A stretch of DNA of 64,000 bases from Hippasteria phrygiana (Eukaryota > Echinodermata > Asteroidea > Valvatida > Goniasteridae), in assembly GCA_037893225.1 (NCBI GenBank), contig JAZGUH010000723.1, positions 124,001 to 188,000 on the forward strand, given 5' to 3'. The notes under the pieces are model-generated. The model was not told where the DNA came from and searched no databases. It was given only the letters and a program-made list of their open reading frames with translations. Positions within the stretch are counted from its first letter, which is position 1. The number at the start of each line of letters is the position of its first letter. Shown piece by piece: positions 59,017 through 64,000 of the stretch. The translations under genes and the position numbers were made by a program.

Positions 59017-59571
59017 GGGGGCCAAATGCATAGAGCTACTTAAGCACAAAATTTGCTTAAGCACAAAAAACCTTGCTGATAATAAAATTAGGTTATCGGC
59101 CAAAACTCGGTGTGATGTATATTGCTTGTGACTGGTATTTAGTTGTTGTTTACTTTAAAAACCCTAACTTATTGCCTCTGCCGGGTACTGGACCAAATCC
59201 GCCCAAATCCATCAGTCGATTTTCTTTTTATACATGGGCTAATGGAACCACCACTGAAGTGTTGGTTGATGTTGATGGACTTAGTACACATGCCTTATAT
59301 GACAACACTACTACTACTGGATCCTAGGCAAAATTCAGCAATTGCACCAGCACTGCTTCAGGCCTCCTTGACCAAGTCCATCATAATCCCATCAATAGTT
59401 TTTCACGCCAGGCCTTTAGGACCAATTCCTCCGAAATCCAATGATTTGGGGGATGGATTTTGGCGGTTAGAGTTAAATAGCATAACAATCGCATGGCGTT
59501 TTGGCTGGTAACCCGATTCTACTAAGCAAGGTTTTTTTTGTGCTTGAGCAACTCTATGAAATTGGCCACAG
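59017..59571. mobile_element. Foldback MITE (GGGGCCAA type) interrupted by a TTAA element
   Basis: Left GGGGGCCAAATGCATAGAGC, right CAACTCTATGAAATTGGCCA. 59155-59476 is an insert flanked by TTAA with AACCCTAACTTATTGCC at left and GGCGGTTAGAGTTAA at right. Confidence 0.7.
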
Positions 59572-59574
59572 GAG

Positions 59575-59830
59575 TTGTGAGTGCTTGTGTGCTGGTTCAT
59601 CCCCACCGGGGGATTATGGTGCTTGTGTTCTTGGGCGTGACACTTTTACTTCTCTCCACCCAGGCGTATAAAATGGGTACCTGTGTGGGTAGAGAACTAG
59701 CTTGGGTTGATCTCAAACTGTTGCATAACTGATCTCATGGCCTGATGACCAGGGCTAATAATTGTAAAGCGCTTTGAGACATTTGTATCAACCACTCTAT
59801 AAGCAATTCTGTTATCATTGTGAAGAGGAA
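59575..59830 (+). repeat. SINE-like element with L2-type tail
   Basis: Contains GTGCTTGTGTTCTTGGGCGT, CACTTTTACTTCTCTCCACC, ATAAAATGGGTACCTGTGTG and TGTAAAGCGCTTTGAGACAT. This is the usual 3' part of invertebrate SINE/LINE pairs. Confidence 0.65.
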
Positions 59831-60080
59831 ATTTTGTGTCAATGGTACGTTTTTCTGTTCCGCAAATTAACATGCTTGCCAAAAAAAAGAAAATAAATTA
59901 GCACAGTCTTGTCAAAAGCTGATGGCAAGTGGTTTCACAAAGTGACTCTCCAGTTGTATGACACTGTATGATAGTATGACACTGAAGCAGTGAGCCTAAA
60001 AGTAGTTGAAGTTTATGTAACATTTGAACGAGTCCAAAGATGTACCCTCTCATACCAATCCGTTTTTTAGTAGAGCTGTG

Positions 60081-60249
60081 TTGACCTCTTGAATACGGAC
60101 GACGGCCAGAGCTGCGGTTTGATAAAGACCACCAAGCCAGTTGTCTATACACGCATTCCTGTACATAATCAATCCATTGTTTGCCTATTGTTTGCATTAC
60201 GCTTGGCTGCACAAGCCCGTCTTGGCATACCAGCACCCCATTAATAAGT
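60081..60249. mobile_element. CTCTTGAAT-family TTAA element, copy without middle segment
   Basis: Left TTGACCTCTTGAATACGGAC, right CAGCACCCCATTAATAAGTG. Shares ACCACCAAGCCAGTTGTCTA. Confidence 0.65.
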
Positions 60250-60589
60250 GGATTTTATGCCTTTAATTCCCCCCCCCTAAAATTGGGAGAGCTTGCAATA
60301 TTCCAGTTTTATGGCCAAAATTGTATAATTCAGATACCCATTGAATATTTGAAACAGGTGGCTGTGTGTGGGGTGTTAATTGATTGCTTTGGGAAACTTG
60401 TAACTAACCGTGCTTCCGTGCCAAGATGCATTTCGTATTAAAAACAAATGTTCAGGAAAAATTAATAACTGCCTTCCCCCCCAGTAGTCGTATTTTGAAA
60501 TATTGAGTAAGAAAGATTAATTGCAGGTTTCACAGATTTCTTCAGTTGATAGTCAATAATCTCATCCAGTAAAATCAGAAGGGAAAGTG

Positions 60590-60800
60590 ACTAGGTAATC
60601 TTGTTCATTTTAAAAGTGGGCCCAGGATATTAACAACAGCAGGATTTGAACCTGAGACATCCGGAACACCACACCGTTACTTGACCAACCAATTTATCTT
60701 GCCCTATGTTGGCAGTCTATTAATTTGTCAGTGCCCTTGTTCAGAATGCTAGTCAAAAGTCACAAATCAATAATGTCATGTAATTGGCGATTATTCCTTC
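60590..60800 (-). repeat. tRNA-related repeat, decayed, minus strand
   Basis: On the minus strand: GACTTTTGACTAGCATTC, GACTGCCAACATAGGGCAAG, then a mutated A box (GATAAATTGGTTGG), B box GGTTCAAATCC, and CACTTTCCCTTCTGATTTTA. Confidence 0.65.
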
Positions 60801-61050
60801 TTCAAATTGATGCAACCTGGAAAGTGGGAGTGCAGGGATATCAGTGAAGATGTATCCAACTGTTTATCACATAATATCAATTAAATCACAGGGAAACAGC
60901 CAAAGTAAGCAAGTTACTTTTCAGAGTGAAAAATGAAAATTTACAAGAGCTAGATTTGTTTTCTCATTGAAGGCTAGTGAAAAAGTGACCACACAGTCTT
61001 TGAGAAGTCTTTGAGAAGCAAAAAAAAAAAAATTTATTTTTAATTTGCAG

Positions 61051-61205
61051 GTGGAGAATGGGGTGCAAAGAGACCCATCTGCGGAGTACACCGGATGTCT
61101 TCTCAACACCGATAAAATGATGCGGACACAGTGGGTGCTTACTGACATCAGGCTGTGTCGACAGTCAGCAGAGAGAAACAGCAACATGAGCAAAGATAGC
61201 GACAG
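61051..61205 (+). CDS. PLCE1: PLC-epsilon-like gene, last CDC25 exon
   Basis: The acceptor (TTTTTAATTTGCAG) has a strong tract; the donor is CAG|GTAATG. Phase 0 in, phase 2 out, 51 codons. The sequence includes YTGCLLNTDKMMRTQWVLTD followed by IRLCRQS. It corresponds to the final RasGEF helices (family pattern L(I/L)N..K......L..(I/L)...Q). The exon closes with a polar, serine-rich tail (ERNSNMSKDSDR) that should lie between the exchange domain and the PLC PH-like region. The end of this exon is repeated at 62940-62981. From here the gene may splice to that copy or directly to 63751; both keep frame. Confidence 0.82.
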
Positions 61206-61394
61206 GTAATGCAGACGCAGGTAGTTGATCAGACCGACAAACAGACAACAGGCCATTGGCAAAGTTACAAATCAGAGCTGTAGTTGAGTCCCTGCAAGTC
61301 CTTTCACAAGTCTATTCGCAAGTCCAGTCAGAAGTCCTTTCATAAAGCCGGTCACAAGTAACTGGATGAACAGTGACAGAGAAATGCCTTTGTC

Positions 61395-62802
61395 CAGGGC
61401 TCGACCTTAGCACTAGCCCGGCGTACAATGTCTAGTAAAAACTGCTCCGGACTAGTGAAAAGCACTCTTTAACTTGCCCGGCGGGCTAGTTAAAAAAGCA
61501 TACCTACCTGCTTAAAATTGTCACTGTTGCTTGATATGAATCAAACAAACGTTCTTGGTAAGTTTGACTGAATCTTCTTGTTTCATTTAATGACCGAGTA
61601 CAGCGCTACGGCGTCCCGCACAGTCAATACTATGCCGAGCCGCCGCGCTCGCTAGCGCTATGCATGCCGCTCGCTGTCTCACAGCAGCTATAGCTTGTGT
61701 CCCGATGGCAACATGTGTACGTGCGTACTTGTATGCCATTCATTGCGCGCGTGATGCCACAAGCGCACATGACTTGTACAAGGTTGGTAGTCTCATATCA
61801 AGTCCAGAGTGTGTTGTGCACTTTTTTGCCAAATGCTGTACGCATGGGACTGGTTGGGTGTGGGAAGAAAAGTACAGTGAAAGTGCACACAAAAAAGACT
61901 ATGGATCTTTTCTCAATGCTCGGCTTCGATACGGCTGACACTGAAACATTTTTATTTTGTACATCATCAGTGTTTGAAAAAAATGATTAAGGACCGTCAC
62001 ATTTTTGGCCCATGTAAATTTGAAGGAAAACGCCAACTAATATTGGCGGAATAATGTCATGAATGTCTATAAGACGCAGCGAACCGTACGCCGTACGCGG
62101 CGCTATACAATCTTTGGTACGTCGAACTGAAGCCAGCTTTGATTAATGGGCCCAACCGGGGAATTCCACGTGCATACTGAGCATGCGCATCGGCACTTGA
62201 CCTCAGCGATTCCATGAGCCATGCATGCAGTGCATGAAAGAAGGCATGAAAGGTACGGGGCGCGCGTGCGAAGATTTGTGCGTGTGGTCTGTACCGGGCC
62301 GGTGTACGTGGTTGGTGAGAAGTTTTATTCACTTGGGTCTTAACATTTTCCGTCATGTGGCGATATCTAAATGTATCCAATCCGTCCAAAAAAGGAAGCA
62401 AAAGAGAATACGATGCAAACTAGAGCAAAAATAAAAGACAACGTGTCTACAGACAAGACTGGGAGCGGGACTTTGGCTGGCTTAGCTACGATGGAAATAT
62501 GATGTTTTGCCGTGTTTGCCGCGAAATGAAACTGACCGGAGGGAGTGGAAGGAAACATATTACCTTATCATTCAGTAATTTCTTTTCTATTTTATAGTTT
62601 GAAAAATCTCTTATTAGTTACAACTCTACTGAATCCTCCTGAATTTTAATACGATATTTCGGACACCGTAGGGAGTTTATCGTTAATGGGATATTTACAA
62701 TGTCCATTAAATGTGGGCTAGTAAAAATTTCTGCGGGCTAGTAAAAATCCCAGTTAACTTGCCCGGTGGACTAGTTAAAAAAAAAGCTTAAGATCGAGGC
62801 CT
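61395..62802. mobile_element. hAT-like element nested in the MITE
   Basis: Ends CAGGGCTCGACCTTAGCACT and, read inward on the minus strand, AGGCCTCGATCTTAAGC. Flanks are CCTTTGTC and GCTTTGTC (8 bp, one change). Subterminal ACTAGCCCGC/GCGGGCTAGT words occur at both ends. It encodes at least one zinc-finger fragment (62424-62597) but no complete transposase, so it is internally deleted or decayed. Confidence 0.8.
62424..62597 (+). pseudogene. Transposase N-terminal zinc-finger fragment (BED/TTF-type)
   Basis: The frame reads KRQRVYRQDWERDFGWLSYD, then GNMMFCRVCREMKLTGGSGR and KHITLSFSNFFSIL before a stop. W..(D/E)F.WL.YD....MFC..CR is the signature of the N-terminal zinc finger of hAT-related transposases; Cys-x2-Cys is present, and a His follows about 15 residues after the second Cys. 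The catalytic part is absent. A splice-like break at the end (TTCAG) cannot be excluded. Confidence 0.65.
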
Positions 62803-62939
62803 GCTTTGTCAAAGCTCATTTAAATAGCTTGTGGTTGGGATTAGGACTGGAGTGCTTGTGATGGACTTGCAGGGACTTGTGATGGACTTGTGATGGACTC
62901 GACTACAGCCCTGTTACAAACTTTCAAATTGCTTTACAG

Positions 62940-62981
62940 CCAGGCAGTTGAGAGAAACAGTATGAGCAAAGACCGTGACAG
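62940..62981 (+). CDS. Candidate 42-nt micro-exon, diverged duplicate of the preceding exon's end
   Basis: The 42 nt lie between TTGCTTTACAG and GTAGAT and translate, in the phase left by the previous exon, as SQAVERNSMSKDRD plus the first two bases of Arg. This is a clear copy of the end of the exon at 61051-61205 (SAERNSNMSKDSDR), at roughly 80% DNA identity. Phase 2 in and out and a length of exactly 14 codons mean it can be included or skipped without frameshift. The acceptor AG corresponds to a CAG codon inside the parent exon, so the splice site seems to have been latent in the duplicated piece. The frame is open and the serine/lysine pattern is retained. It could also be a non-spliced relic. 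Confidence 0.45.
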
Positions 62982-63227
62982 GTAGATGGACAAATAAATG
63001 TTGTCCAGATACGGTACCGCTGTTTTTTTCTTCTTCTTTGTGGCTCCGCATTTCTTATCTCAAACATAGCTGATGACTGACTAGTCATTCCTAGACAAGT
63101 AGAATTTGGCTTGTGATCTTGCATGTTCTACGCGATGGAGCCAAAGTTCATAATTGCTTGCCACGTCCTTGATGACCAGAACCGTGTACAACACTCATGG
63201 TGTATATGTGTGTACAGGTTCTGTATA

Positions 63228-63415
63228 TACGTCCGAGGACAAGAGGAGAAAGAAAATACAAAGGAACCTTTCAGTCCTCGCAAGTCAGTCTTTTGTTTAA
63301 ATTGGTCCTCGGAAGTAAAAAATACGTGCTTAGTCTATGGGGTTGGGTTATATTAAAGGAACAATAGGAAACACAAAGCATTGTCCTCGGAAGTATTGGG
63401 AAAGTAGGACTGTGT
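63228..63415 (+). repeat. CCGAGGACAA dispersed repeat, copy 3
   Basis: Starts CGTCCGAGGACAAGAGGAGA, ends TCCTCGGAAGTATTGGG. It lies in the last intron. Confidence 0.7.
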
Positions 63416-63750
63416 GTACAGTAGCAGTAATTCTTACTGCCAGAAAGGGGTTTTTTTGTACGTGGGGAAAGCCCATGATTTGTTGTCTTGAGTCTCAATA
63501 AATTTATAAAAAACTAAAATACATCAAAACTTTGTCTTATGTATTCATCATTGTTTCAGAATCCTTGAAGTAGCATTTTTACTATTTTGAATTCATTAAC
63601 AAAATTAGCTGGCCTAGAGTTTCAAACTTAACAAATTTCTTTGTTGATTTGTATATTTTAGGTTAATCCAGTCAGTTAGGCAGTTTGCAGCAGTTTAATT
63701 CACTATGATTTTGTATTTCTGTGAACCTTTACATTTCTGTTTCATTATAG

Positions 63751-64000
63751 TGAGGATAAGGATGATGACGTCAAGTCGACAGGCAAGACATCATACATCA
63801 CCTGCGATGACCAAGAGTACCCCTATGATCCCATTCACCCCGTGCCCAACCCCCACCAAATCGAGATCATTCCACACCACCTGCTAGAGAGGGACGTACA
63901 TCTGCTGCAGTGCATGCACCACGGCACCACGGCCATCCACTGGGAGGAGGAGAAGTCTAGCCTATGCCAGCTCCGCCTAGACCCCAGCAACAGCCTCTTG
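63751..64000 (+). CDS. PLCE1: PLC-epsilon-like gene, exon entering the PLC PH-like region (partial, runs off window)
   Basis: The acceptor TTCTGTTTCATTATAG is strong. Phase 2 in completes Ser, then 83 codons stay open to the window edge. An acidic stretch (EDKDDDVK) continues the linker. Next come CDDQEYPYDPIHPVPNPHQI and PHHLLERDVHLLQCMHHGTT, then AIHWEEEKSSLCQLRLDPSN. A sequence of the form (L/M)LQ..H.GTT...HWE...S..C.L.L...N is how PLC PH domains begin (the first two strands), so this should be the junction from the exchange module to the phosphoinositide-hydrolysing core. The EF-hand, X, Y, C2 and RA parts would lie downstream of the window. Confidence 0.85.

Larger units (their letters stand above)
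56255..61050 (+). other. Intron of the PLC-epsilon-like gene, about 4.8 kb
   Basis: Contents recognised: a GATGGC-motif element (56308-56576), two adjoining telomere-like-ended elements (57258-57563, 57570-57718), TTAA elements at 58061-58392 and 60081-60249, a foldback with a nested element (59017-59571), a SINE-like tail (59575-59830) and a minus-strand tRNA-related repeat (60590-60800). Nothing is recognised in 56577-57257, 57719-58060 or 58393-59016, apart from a weak tRNA B-box-like stretch on the minus strand near 58520. Confidence 0.65.
61273..62913. mobile_element. hAT-type MITE split by a larger hAT-like element
   Basis: Ends CAGAGCTGTAGTTGAGTCCC and GGACTCGACTACAGCCCTG, flanked by TTACAAAT and TTACAAAC (8 bp, one change). 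Without the insert at 61395-62802 it matches 50204-50415 along its length. Confidence 0.85.

Noticed and set aside
61660..61990. Open frames inside the nested hAT-like element as a gene
   Set aside because: Two frames overlap, neither has a transposase or host domain, and both lie within mobile DNA.

Overview
The window is animal genomic DNA, most likely from a marine invertebrate deuterostome and probably an echinoderm. The reasons are spliced exons with GT/AG borders, a phospholipase C-epsilon type host gene, dense decayed DNA transposons, an L2/CR1-type LINE tail, tRNA-derived repeats, telomere-like CCCTAA element ends and an excess of TGTACATGTA palindromes. The species cannot be named from sequence alone.

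One host gene is recognisable, on the + strand. Its exons are 38461-38761, 49803-50071, 51128-51270, 56020-56254, 61051-61205 and 63751-64000, the last running off the window. All splice phases fit (1, 0, 2, 0, 2), giving 451 uninterrupted residues. The protein reads as an N-terminal PH/FERM-C-like module, then a Ras/Rap exchange (CDC25, RasGEF) domain, then the start of a PLC PH-like region. This matches the order in phospholipase C epsilon (PLCE1). The 5' end of the gene, the EF hands, the PLC catalytic X/Y boxes, C2 and RA domains lie outside the window. A 42-nt phase-neutral copy of the end of the fifth exon lies at 62940-62981 and may be an extra or alternative exon.

Layout. Positions 1-38460 hold no gene I can support. 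They are upstream intron or intergenic DNA filled with repeats: a LINE fragment (2250-2832), a (CCAA)n tract with a degenerate halo (6331-7600), foldback MITEs, a mariner-like remnant (15114-15626), a GC-rich minisatellite (17100-17445), a (CCCCCT)n tract (30848-31008) and tRNA-related repeats (28727-29025, 34890-35320). Positions 38461-64000 are the gene, about 95% intron, with the same repeat families in its introns.

The strongest non-genic theme is elements with TTAA at both ends. At least four unrelated families share it: CCCCTTG-ended, CTCTTGAAT-ended, AGGTAGTRTAC-ended (nine copies) and telomere-like CCCTAAC-ended. hAT-type elements with clear 8-bp target duplications are also present. 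One hAT-like element sits inside another within a formerly about 85-bp intron, between the fifth exon and its duplicated tail.
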